DNA from: an actinobacterium SCGC AAA015-D07
GTDB lineage: Bacteria > Actinomycetota > Acidimicrobiia > Actinomarinales > Actinomarinaceae
DNA: 44,229 nucleotides
Direction: 5' to 3'
Assembly (NCBI GenBank): GCA_000384495.1
Contig: ARQR01000005.1
Location: 1-44,229, forward strand
Shown here: positions 34,337 to 44,229 of the stretch, in pieces
Layout: each line of letters starts with the position of its first letter
Numbering within the stretch: the stretch's first letter is position 1
Position numbers and translations under genes: made by a program
The notes under the pieces: model-generated
What the model saw: the letters and a program-made list of their open reading frames with translations, nothing else
The model's database searches: none
What the model was told of the DNA's origin: nothing

Positions 34337-34816
34337 ATGAAAAAGAATATTAACGTTGAAGTAAACAGCATAAGATTGGAGGAAAATACCGAAACACCGA
34401 TTATGCTTTTACTTGATCCTAATAGTCAAAAAGTTCTTCCAATTTGGATTGGCACTATTGAAGCAGTATCAATTGCATATGCACAAGAAGGAATAAAACA
34501 TCCAAGACCACAAACTCATGATTTAATTATTGATATTATTGAATCTTTAAATGGAAATATTGATGAAGTTGTTATCTCAGATCTTCACGATAATACTTAT
34601 TTCGCTGAAATTATAATCCTAGGGGACCAAGGTAGAGTTTCGTTATCTGCTAGACCAAGTGATGCAATAGCTCTTGCATTAAGAGCAGATACAACAATTT
34701 CTGTTAATGAAGATCTTTTTTTAAACAACTCAATTGAACTAATACATGATAAAGCCAATGAAATTGAGGAATTTAAGAGTTTTATTGAAAATATAAATCC
34801 AGAGGATTTTGCATAA
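34337..34816 (+). CDS. Bifunctional nuclease (BFN, DUF151) family protein
   Basis: 159 residues. The family core is seen as PIMLLLDPNSQKVLPIWIGTIEA, RPQTHDLIIDIIESL and VSLSARPSDAIALALR. BFN proteins have reported DNase/RNase activity in plants; the actinobacterial versions lie between two MerR genes (Rv1829) and their role is not established. Leaderless-type promoter. A 38 bp gap with another promoter precedes the next MerR gene. Confidence 0.9.
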   Translation: MKKNINVEVNSIRLEENTETPIMLLLDPNSQKVLPIWIGTIEAVSIAYAQEGIKHPRPQTHDLIIDIIESLNGNIDEVVISDLHDNTYFAEIIILGDQGRVSLSARPSDAIALALRADTTISVNEDLFLNNSIELIHDKANEIEEFKSFIENINPEDFA

Positions 34817-34820
34817 AACC

Positions 34821-34854
34821 TTGATTATATATTTTTTGCTAGTAAATTAACCTT
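34821..34854 (+). promoter_or_regulatory. Promoter for leaderless second MerR gene
   Basis: -35-like TTGATT (34821-34826), a 16 bp spacer, -10 TAAATT (34843-34848) and six bases to the ATG at 34855. It is the best leaderless example with a recognisable -35. Confidence 0.55.
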
Positions 34855-35298
34855 ATGCAACAGGGTTACACAGGTCCAGAAGTATGTAAAATTACTGGAA
34901 TATCATATAGACAACTGGATCATTGGACAACAACATCACTAGTTGATGCTTCAATTAGAAATATAAAAGGTTCTGGATATCATAGAATTTACTCATTTCA
35001 GGATATTATAAAAATTAAGTTAGTAAACAAATTGAGAGAAGCTGGAGTAAGTCTTCAAAAAATAAGAATTGCTCTAAAAAATGTTAAACAAATTTTAGGG
35101 AAAAATATTAATATTTCAGACGTCTCAATTTTTTCCGATGGTAAATCAATATATGTAATAACAAACAATAATGAAATGTTAGATTTAATAAAACAGGGAC
35201 AAGCTGTATTTGGTATTTCACTAGGGCCAATTCACACTGAAACGGAAGCAGAAATTCATTCTCTTTATCCAGAAAAAATTTCTGCAACGAATGCATGA
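34855..35298 (+). CDS. MerR family regulator (Rv1830-like)
   Basis: 147 residues. The N-terminal winged helix (GPEVCKITGISYRQLDHWTTTSLVDASIRN) followed by YSFQDIIKIKLVNKLREAGVSLQKIR is typical of the second MerR of the actinobacterial FHA-MerR-BFN-MerR cluster; the C-terminal part is a short effector region. Related proteins control cell division or growth genes; the targets here are unknown. It ends with a 4 bp overlap with the nuclease-like gene. Confidence 0.88.
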   Translation: MQQGYTGPEVCKITGISYRQLDHWTTTSLVDASIRNIKGSGYHRIYSFQDIIKIKLVNKLREAGVSLQKIRIALKNVKQILGKNINISDVSIFSDGKSIYVITNNNEMLDLIKQGQAVFGISLGPIHTETEAEIHSLYPEKISATNA

Positions 35299-35627
35299 AA
35301 TTTGCTCATCCTTCTGAGAAAACATTTTCAGAGCACTTAGACTTATTTGATATTGAATGGATATATGAACCTGTTAGTTTCCCTTTAGAGTGGGGTAGTG
35401 GTTCAATTAAAAAAATGTTTACGCCTGATTTTTACTTACCAGCACTTAACCTATTTGTAGAAATCACGACAATGAATCAAAATCTAATAACAAAAAAAAG
35501 AAAAAAACTAAAAATGGCAAGAAAGCTTTATCCAAATCTTAATTTTAAACTTTTCAACGAAGAAGATTTTTACAATATACTTAGTAAAAATAATTCAGAA
35601 ATTATTCAAGAAACTATAGCTAGCTGA
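35295..35627 (+). CDS. Small PD-(D/E)XK nuclease-like protein
   Basis: 110 residues. It has the layout of a minimal restriction-endonuclease-like fold: a helix with SEKTFSEHLDLFDIEW, then Glu25, then FTPDFYLPALNLFVEITTM giving P44-D45 and, ten residues on, E56-x-T58, followed by a Lys-rich helix. Thr takes the place of the final catalytic Lys, although Lys67/68 could substitute. Proteins of this type are known as uncharacterised actinobacterial hypotheticals. It overlaps the converging add gene by 33 bp. Confidence 0.65.
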   Translation: MKFAHPSEKTFSEHLDLFDIEWIYEPVSFPLEWGSGSIKKMFTPDFYLPALNLFVEITTMNQNLITKKRKKLKMARKLYPNLNFKLFNEEDFYNILSKNNSEIIQETIAS

Positions 35628-36545
35628 TTTTTCTAACAATTTACTTGCGTTAGTTATATTCAAATTTTCTGCAATCGTAATTTCTTTTAATATATTTGTA
35701 TTACTCATAAGTCTGTTGTCAGTATTTATCGTAACTGGAAAGTCAAGCTCTAATAAATCTTTTATCGGATGATCTTTGTAATCTGAGTACATATTTGTGT
35801 GTATGTTTGAACTTATACAAATCTCCAGAGGAATATTGTTTTCAAAAATATGTGTTGCTGTAGGCCCAAATAAGCCTGTTTCAACGTCAATATCTTCAAT
35901 TATCCGTACACCGTGGCCAATTCTTTTTGCTCCGTTATCCAATGCTTCTTGAATAGAATTTACTCCATCACCTTCTCCAGCATGTATTGTTAAATTCACA
36001 TTGTTTTCAACTAGCTTCTTAAATTCATCAATAAATAATGATGGTAAATAATTTAATTCAGGTCCTGCAATATCAAAGCCAATAATATTTTCTTTATAAT
36101 TAATTGCAATTTCAGTTACTTGTTTTACATTATTTGTATCATTTCTCATTCCACACAAAATTAGACCAGATTGAATCCCATATAAATTTTCAGCTTGTTT
36201 AAACCCAGAATTAATTGCATCTATTACATCCTTTGGTGTTAACGAATTATCTACCGAATAGAGGGGAGCATACCTACTTTCATAATGTGTAATACCTTCA
36301 TAATGCATATCCTCAGCTGCCTCAAAAGCAATTCTTTCAAGATTTTCGTAACTATTCATTAGAGCTGTTGTGTGTACAAATGCTTCAAGATAATCTTCAA
36401 GAGATTCAGATGATTCTCTATTAAAAAAACCATCTATATCATCAACATTAAGTAAGGGAGCATAATTGTCTTTAATTGCAAGTTCTTTTGCAGTAACTGC
36501 CCTTAATCCGCCATCCAAATGATCATGCAATACTGCTTTATACAT
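35595..36545 (-). CDS. add: Adenosine deaminase
   Basis: 316 residues. It deaminates adenosine to inosine with a catalytic zinc. Metal and active-site motifs: H7-D-H9-L-D-G, THYESRYAP, the TIHAGEGDG His and Glu, RIGHGVRI and the NTDNRLMS Asp pair. With guaC it points to purine salvage towards IMP. The -10-like TATTAT lies eight bases before the ATG. 3' end overlaps the nuclease-like gene by 33 bp. Confidence 0.93.
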   Translation of the reverse strand: MYKAVLHDHLDGGLRAVTAKELAIKDNYAPLLNVDDIDGFFNRESSESLEDYLEAFVHTTALMNSYENLERIAFEAAEDMHYEGITHYESRYAPLYSVDNSLTPKDVIDAINSGFKQAENLYGIQSGLILCGMRNDTNNVKQVTEIAINYKENIIGFDIAGPELNYLPSLFIDEFKKLVENNVNLTIHAGEGDGVNSIQEALDNGAKRIGHGVRIIEDIDVETGLFGPTATHIFENNIPLEICISSNIHTNMYSDYKDHPIKDLLELDFPVTINTDNRLMSNTNILKEITIAENLNITNASKLLEKSASYSFLNNF

Positions 36546-36553
36546 AACGCAAC

Positions 36554-36559
36554 ATAATA
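36554..36559 (-). promoter_or_regulatory. Possible -10 of add
   Basis: TATTAT on the minus strand (36559-36554), eight bases before the add ATG; the AT-rich surroundings reduce confidence. Confidence 0.3.
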
Positions 36560-36589
36560 TATATTATAGGACAAACAGATAATAATAAT

Positions 36590-37483
36590 TTATGCATATA
36601 TTACCTTTAAAACACTCTCCCTGTGGGTAATTGGCAGCCAATGTCCTGCACCAGGTATCTCTGTTATCTTAACATTGCTTCCACTGGACATAAGTCTTTC
36701 TCGCATTTTGTTATTTAATTTTACAGCAGCATCAACCTCACCAAATACAAAATGTACAGGAGTTGTTACTATCTTTCTCCAGGCTGAACTCAGCTCTGAG
36801 TTTAAATCTATATTTGCATACCATGCAATTGGTTGATCTAGTGAGGTTTCATCAAAGTGTTGAATTAAATTAACAATTTCATTTTCATTCATGACACAAC
36901 TTTCTGTTGAATAATTTATAAAAACGTTTTCTAGTGAAAGATCTATGTTCTCTGCTATTTGGTTATTGTTTCTGTAAGCAGATCTAAAGAAAGACTCTAG
37001 ATTGTTATCAATAATATTTGCAGATTCTTTAACATTTTGAAATGATGAAATATAATGTGGTTTTTCTCTGTATGTTAAATTTCTATATACATCTGATATT
37101 GGAAATTCAGTTCCACCGCATAAAGAAACTAATTTATTAATTTTAACTTTTTCACGTGATGTAAGTGACCATGCAACAATTGATCCCCAGTCATGTCCGA
37201 CAATTGTTAAATTCTGATCAAGTTTAAGTCTTATTATTAATTCCTCAATATCCTTTGATAATTCTTCAATATTAAAAGAATGTACATCAAAATTTTCTAA
37301 TCTTGATAAAGGATATCCTCTTTGTTCTACGATTGTAACTCTGTAACCAGTTTCGACTAATTTATTTTTAATGTCATTCCACATATACATACTTGATGGA
37401 AATCCATGAAGTAATAAGACATCACTCCCCTGACCCATAGTTTCATAAGATAAAGAAATGTTATTTAAATTTATTTTTTCCAT
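36590..37483 (-). CDS. Alpha/beta hydrolase, epoxide-hydrolase-like
   Basis: 297 residues. The oxyanion-hole motif is HGFP (26-29), the nucleophile elbow is G-H-D98-W-G-S, and the catalytic His is in AGHWLP (about 281), so the nucleophile is Asp, as in epoxide hydrolases and haloalkane dehalogenases. The lid (about 125-220) contains several Tyr that could activate an epoxide. The substrate is unknown. It overlaps the SURF1 gene by 13 bp and lies in the add/hydrolase/SURF1/GGT minus-strand run. Confidence 0.85.
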   Translation of the reverse strand: MEKINLNNISLSYETMGQGSDVLLLHGFPSSMYMWNDIKNKLVETGYRVTIVEQRGYPLSRLENFDVHSFNIEELSKDIEELIIRLKLDQNLTIVGHDWGSIVAWSLTSREKVKINKLVSLCGGTEFPISDVYRNLTYREKPHYISSFQNVKESANIIDNNLESFFRSAYRNNNQIAENIDLSLENVFINYSTESCVMNENEIVNLIQHFDETSLDQPIAWYANIDLNSELSSAWRKIVTTPVHFVFGEVDAAVKLNNKMRERLMSSGSNVKITEIPGAGHWLPITHRESVLKVIYA

Positions 37484-38169
37484 GTAATTAAATTATTTCT
37501 TCTTAGTACAACAATTGTTAGACATAAAGCAAAAAATGCCCATTGAAACGCATAACTTAAATGGGGAGCATCATATGGTTCTTCTAAATTTATACACTCT
37601 ACCCCACTGCCACATTCATCTATTAAGACGATATAGAATTCTGGAAGAACAACTCCTGTTTCACTTTCTATAAATGATTTGTCTATTCTAAATAAATACT
37701 CTGAATCAGGTATATCATCTTGTCCAACACCTTGAATATCGTAACTTAATAATCTACCTTTAAAATTTGGATTTTTGTATAAAAATGTCTTATCTGCATT
37801 TTTATTAAGGGGAACCCATCCGTTATTAATTAAAAAATATTCTTCTAAATTTGTCCTATACAAACTAACAAGGTGATATCCATTTTCTCCATTATGAACA
37901 CGTGATCGTAAATACCAAGTTCTTATTAGTTCTATATTCTCTATATTTTCAGTTAATTGAATTTTTGTAAATTCTTCAAATTTATTTAAATCATATAAAT
38001 CTGAGACAGATATTTCATTTATAAAATCTTTTGAGTCAATAGAGTCAATTATCAGTTTGTCTTGTTGATGCCTTGTTAATTGCCAATATGACAGACCTAT
38101 AAATACAAATACAACAAGAAAGCCAAAGTAAAAAAGATTTTTATGAGGTAGTTTCTCTAACATTTCCAA
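37471..38169 (-). CDS. SURF1 family protein
   Basis: 232 residues, one membrane helix at each end (about 12-28 and 208-225) with an external domain between them. Signatures: GLSYWQLTRHQQ (the GxWQL.R motif), INNGWVPL, and PHLSYAFQWAFFAL near the C-terminus. SURF1 helps cytochrome c oxidase assembly, probably heme a insertion, so the cell respires with an aa3-type oxidase. Start 38169 or the ATG two codons later; it overlaps the ggt gene by 13 bp. Confidence 0.9.
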   Translation of the reverse strand: MEMLEKLPHKNLFYFGFLVVFVFIGLSYWQLTRHQQDKLIIDSIDSKDFINEISVSDLYDLNKFEEFTKIQLTENIENIELIRTWYLRSRVHNGENGYHLVSLYRTNLEEYFLINNGWVPLNKNADKTFLYKNPNFKGRLLSYDIQGVGQDDIPDSEYLFRIDKSFIESETGVVLPEFYIVLIDECGSGVECINLEEPYDAPHLSYAFQWAFFALCLTIVVLRRNNLITWKK

Positions 38170-39596
38170 GAAGTATTTCCTCTTCTTTTATCTCCATAAC
38201 TAAAAATATCATCATTACTACCAGTCACACAAACCCCACCAAAATACATATCAAATGGTTCAGTTATTGTTGTATTTGTATTGATGTTATCATATCCTGG
38301 CTCTGCCCTTACTCCTCCATCAGCATTTACATGAAATCTTGGCATATCTATTGATTCTTTCCATGTGTTCCCATTTGTATAATTTGTTAAAACTTGAGCT
38401 ATCGCAGAGCTTATTCTGTCAGCCCCTGGAGAACCAATTGTACTAACTCCCTCATTTGATTCAATAATTAAGGGGCTCATGTTTGATATCAATCTATCTC
38501 CCTTAGTGTCTCCAAGAAAACCTTGCGGATTTAGCTCAATTTCTCCTAAAGAGTTATTGAAATACATACCCGTATTTTTACATAAAACACCAGATCCATA
38601 GCCACTGGAAAAAGTTATTGAGAAATGAAAATTATTTTTATCAGATGTGTTTACTTGTATTGTTGATGAAGATGTAGAAATTTTTGATATTTCTTTATTG
38701 ATTAGGTCCCCCCTACTACCAAAAAACTCATAGTTATTTTTTCTATCCAAATAAACATTTTTTAGAGTTTCTTCATTATTTTGGGATTCTACAGATAACG
38801 CATTTAAGTATTTAAGTACCATTAAGCCACCAATGGAAGGTCCAGAATGCCCTGTTAATTTTAAATTTTTGTATTGATATTCAAACTTATTTTCTTCAAT
38901 TAATTCATATCCATTGAAATCATCTTTCGTAGCATGACCACCTTCGATTTTTAAAGTTTCTACTATAGATTTGGAAATATCCCCAATATAAAAATCATTG
39001 AATCCTTCATCTGACATATGACTAAGAGTGTCAGCTAATTTATCAAGTTTAACAATTCCATTTTCTAAATCTTCATACACATTGGTTAAAGCAATTTTTG
39101 ATTGCTCATGCCACATGAACATTGGTTCTAATGAATGAATAAAGTAATCTTTTGTTGGTTGGGTTAATTTAAAACCTTCTTTGGCAGTTTTTATAGGAAA
39201 TTCCAGTAATTTATCCAAAGGAAGAGATGCATATCTTTCGAAAATTAGGTTAAGAATCTTATAAATACCTGGAACAGCGAATGTATTTGCTCCCTTACAT
39301 GTTTCAACATGACCACCATAAGTCATAGAAATTCGATGTTCTTCATGATCATTTCCATCAAATTTTTTTGGGGCTACAAAATAACCATCTACTGAATGTG
39401 TTGAATTGTTATCGCCATCATAATAAGTTAAAAGTCCAGAAGCAGTAGGAGCAACAACACCAAGATCAGTAACCATTGATGTAATTACACTTGTAATCAG
39501 TAAATCTGCAGCATTGGGATTTAAATCTTTTATTGATTCAGCTGCTTTTGAACTGTATTCCGCTGTACTTGCTAATGAAACATTCACTGTAAACAT
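38157..39596 (-). CDS. Gamma-glutamyltransferase family protein, altered nucleophile region
   Basis: 479 residues. GGT fold signatures: GVVAPTASGLLTYYDG (weak), GHSGPSIGGLMVL, SSGYGSGVLCKNTGMYFNN, SPLIIESNEGVSTIGSPGADRI, and DMPRFHVNADGGVRAEPG. Family members self-cleave before a Thr in a TTH motif; the aligned residues here appear to be S310-S311-T312 in a Ser-rich stretch. A Ser nucleophile or loss of activity is possible. No export signal is seen, although many GGTs are secreted. A TATAAA lies five bases before the ATG. It diverges from the metallo-hydrolase across 35 bp. Confidence 0.82.
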   Translation of the reverse strand: MFTVNVSLASTAEYSSKAAESIKDLNPNAADLLITSVITSMVTDLGVVAPTASGLLTYYDGDNNSTHSVDGYFVAPKKFDGNDHEEHRISMTYGGHVETCKGANTFAVPGIYKILNLIFERYASLPLDKLLEFPIKTAKEGFKLTQPTKDYFIHSLEPMFMWHEQSKIALTNVYEDLENGIVKLDKLADTLSHMSDEGFNDFYIGDISKSIVETLKIEGGHATKDDFNGYELIEENKFEYQYKNLKLTGHSGPSIGGLMVLKYLNALSVESQNNEETLKNVYLDRKNNYEFFGSRGDLINKEISKISTSSSTIQVNTSDKNNFHFSITFSSGYGSGVLCKNTGMYFNNSLGEIELNPQGFLGDTKGDRLISNMSPLIIESNEGVSTIGSPGADRISSAIAQVLTNYTNGNTWKESIDMPRFHVNADGGVRAEPGYDNINTNTTITEPFDMYFGGVCVTGSNDDIFSYGDKRRGNTSWKC

Positions 39597-39601
39597 TGTA
39601 G

Positions 39602-39607
39602 TTTATA
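39602..39607 (-). promoter_or_regulatory. Possible -10 of ggt gene
   Basis: TATAAA on the minus strand, five bases before the ATG at 39596, in the 35 bp divergent gap. Confidence 0.35.
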
Positions 39608-39631
39608 ACTTTTGTATGCAAAAATGTATAT

Positions 39632-40549
39632 ATGAACACAGATGTAACAAAGTTTGATGACAAGATTTATCAAATTGATGTTCATATGGAGGGTAAACCT
39701 CAAAGAATGTCATGTTATTACATAGATACATCAGATCCAATACTTATTGAGGTAGGTCCTTCAAATTCATTTCCATATTTAATTTCAGCATTAGAGTCGC
39801 TTGGAATACAAGATATAAAAAGAACAGCCATTACACATTTACATTTAGACCATGTGGGTGGAATTGGACATTTAAACGAAAAATATAAAGAAAATTTTGT
39901 ATACGTACATGAATTAGGTTTAAAACATTTGCCAAACCCGGAGAGATTATGGAAAGCAGTTAGTGATGTTTATACAGAAGAATGGCTTAAAAAAAACTGG
40001 GGTGAGATAAAACCTATTCCTTTAAATAAAATTAAATCACTTAATGATGGAGCTGATTTAAAGCTTGATTCAAATAGGAACCTTAAAGCTTTGTATAGTC
40101 CTGGACATGCCAAGCACCATTACACTTTTTATGATGAATACTCTGGGACATTATTTATGGGAGACACACTTGGACTAATATATCCACATGGAGATTTTGT
40201 TCAGCCAAATCTTCCTCCACCTGATTTTAATAAGGATATTTTATTTCAAACTTTAGACAGTTTTGAAAATTTAGAAATAAATAAGTTAGCCATTGCTCAC
40301 TTTGGAATACATGAAAATCCTTATGAACTTATCAATGACGCAAAGGAAAATATTGAAAGTTGGCTTTTATTTATTAGCAATGTTGAAAATTTAAGTAATG
40401 ATGAAGCTAGCAATGAGTTAGTAAATTGGCTGAGAAGAAATTATGAATCACTTGGCATTGATAGTGAAACAATAAATAATTACATTGGAAATGGTAATTT
40501 TGAAATGCAAGTTATTGGTATTAGAAACTATCTTAAGAAGGTTGATTAA
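39632..40549 (+). CDS. Metallo-beta-lactamase fold hydrolase
   Basis: 305 residues. The dinuclear metal motif is H69-L-H71-L-D73-H74, followed by the third His in SPGHAKHHY, Asp in LFMGDTLG and a final His in AIAHFGIHENP, the full MBL set. The last 70 residues are an added helical region. It is of the lactonase/glyoxalase-II-like group; the substrate is undetermined. Converges on the membrane protein gene (17 bp overlap). Confidence 0.9.
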   Translation: MNTDVTKFDDKIYQIDVHMEGKPQRMSCYYIDTSDPILIEVGPSNSFPYLISALESLGIQDIKRTAITHLHLDHVGGIGHLNEKYKENFVYVHELGLKHLPNPERLWKAVSDVYTEEWLKKNWGEIKPIPLNKIKSLNDGADLKLDSNRNLKALYSPGHAKHHYTFYDEYSGTLFMGDTLGLIYPHGDFVQPNLPPPDFNKDILFQTLDSFENLEINKLAIAHFGIHENPYELINDAKENIESWLLFISNVENLSNDEASNELVNWLRRNYESLGIDSETINNYIGNGNFEMQVIGIRNYLKKVD

Positions 40550-40964
40550 TTTTATTCCGTAAGAAAAAGAAAAATGGAGCAATTATAAATTCGGGCAAGA
40601 TACCAACGTAAAAATAAACATCTACCACCACTCCTCCTCTTGCAAATATTGATATAATTCTTGCAATCAGAACTGTTGTCCACATTAACACTAGAAAGTC
40701 TAGGTACTTAACCTTTTTAGTACTTAAATATCCTATACATGTGACAGCACATATAAGGTAAAGTGACAAAGGATAAGTCAATAAATTCAATTTTCCATTT
40801 CCTCCGGTGTCAGTTAAGGCTAATAAATCAAGATAAGATTCATCGAAAAAAAGAAGAAACTTATTATTGGGTATGAAGACAGAGTAAATAACTGTAAGTC
40901 CCATAACAATCAATAAACCGAATATAAAAAGATCAAGAATTTTATTAAGGGTTAAAGATTTCAT
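40533..40964 (-). CDS. Four-helix membrane protein, DUF4345-like
   Basis: 143 residues, four hydrophobic helices (about 10-28, 58-79, 86-105, 115-136). The overall layout and the Arg between TM3 and the end (IARIISIFARGG) resemble DUF4345 membrane proteins, but the match is by plan and not certain. Function unknown. A consensus TATAAT (40977-40972) lies seven bases before the ATG. Confidence 0.55.
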   Translation of the reverse strand: MKSLTLNKILDLFIFGLLIVMGLTVIYSVFIPNNKFLLFFDESYLDLLALTDTGGNGKLNLLTYPLSLYLICAVTCIGYLSTKKVKYLDFLVLMWTTVLIARIISIFARGGVVVDVYFYVGILPEFIIAPFFFFLRNKINQPS

Positions 40965-40977
40965 TTCAAATATTATA
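40965..40977 (-). promoter_or_regulatory. -10 element for leaderless membrane protein gene
   Basis: TATAAT on the minus strand (40977-40972), seven bases before the ATG at 40964; it lies just past the rRNA terminator, so the gene has its own promoter. Confidence 0.5.
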
Positions 40978-40980
40978 AAT

Positions 40981-41006
40981 GAAAAACCCCCAGTTTCCTA
41001 GGGGTT
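40981..41006 (-). terminator. Intrinsic terminator of the rRNA operon
   Basis: On the minus strand AACCCCTAG, a GAAA loop, then CTGGGGGTT form a 9 bp stem with one T.G pair, followed by TTTC. It stands 12-14 bases after the 5S rRNA 3' end. It is one of only two terminator-like hairpins seen in the window. Confidence 0.75.
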
Positions 41007-41017
41007 CTCCAATAAAT

Positions 41018-41134
<117 letters not shown>

Positions 41135-41181
41135 TACTCAACTTCTTAAAAATTCTATAGCAAGCGCTCATACGCCGTCTT

Positions 41182-44229
<3,048 letters not shown>

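Overview
The window comes from a very AT-rich, streamlined bacterial chromosome. I read it as a marine actinobacterium close to Acidimicrobiia or Candidatus Actinomarina. Three things point there. Gene order matches classic actinobacterial blocks: trmI-ferredoxin-pafB-pafC-tatA-tatC-helY; HAD phosphatase-nadK-pyrG-xerD-scpA-scpB-rluB-cmk-der; and pgsA-FHA-MerR-BFN-MerR, as in the Mycobacterium Rv1822-Rv1830 neighbourhood. A DUF4193 protein and a TTAAP-rich lipoprotein linker fit the same groups. The 23S rRNA has an enlarged segment where Actinobacteria carry their known insertion between helices 54 and 55. The genus is inference; the phylum is well supported.

Layout. 1-4829: end of a glutamine amidotransferase, a LON-domain protein, GMP reductase, glutaredoxin, a CDF metal transporter, MsrB, a DCC-family protein, YajQ and TrmL. 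4881-8004: a degenerate acyltransferase-3 protein, an AI-2E family transporter and three small membrane proteins. 8011-14395: tRNA methyltransferase TrmI, a ferredoxin, the PafB/PafC regulators, Tat components, HelY helicase and a lipid kinase. 14423-25409: DUF4193, GNAT, a frameshifted HAD phosphatase, rhomboid, NAD kinase, CTP synthase, XerD, an HD protein, ScpAB, RluB, CMK, IspH and Der. 25531-31783: a complete peptide/solute ABC transporter operon. 31773-35627: CDP-alcohol transferase, FHA, MerR, D,D-carboxypeptidase, bifunctional nuclease, a second MerR and a small nuclease-like protein. 35595-40964: adenosine deaminase, epoxide-hydrolase-like protein, SURF1, gamma-glutamyltransferase, a metallo-hydrolase and a membrane protein. 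40981-44229: terminator, 5S rRNA and nearly complete 23S rRNA on the minus strand.

Nothing looks like a mobile element, prophage, CRISPR array or defence island, and no gene-free stretch exceeds 300 bases. The unusual content lies in genome architecture and expression signals. About a dozen -10 hexamers sit only 6-7 bases before start codons, implying leaderless transcripts. All seven convergent gene pairs overlap at their 3' ends. One gene needs a frameshift at an A9 run, another appears to start at ATT, and the Pup-proteasome block is absent from its usual place. I found no convincing new multi-gene system; the strongest leads are the A9 frameshift, the ATT start and the 26-bp divergent ispH/der promoter.
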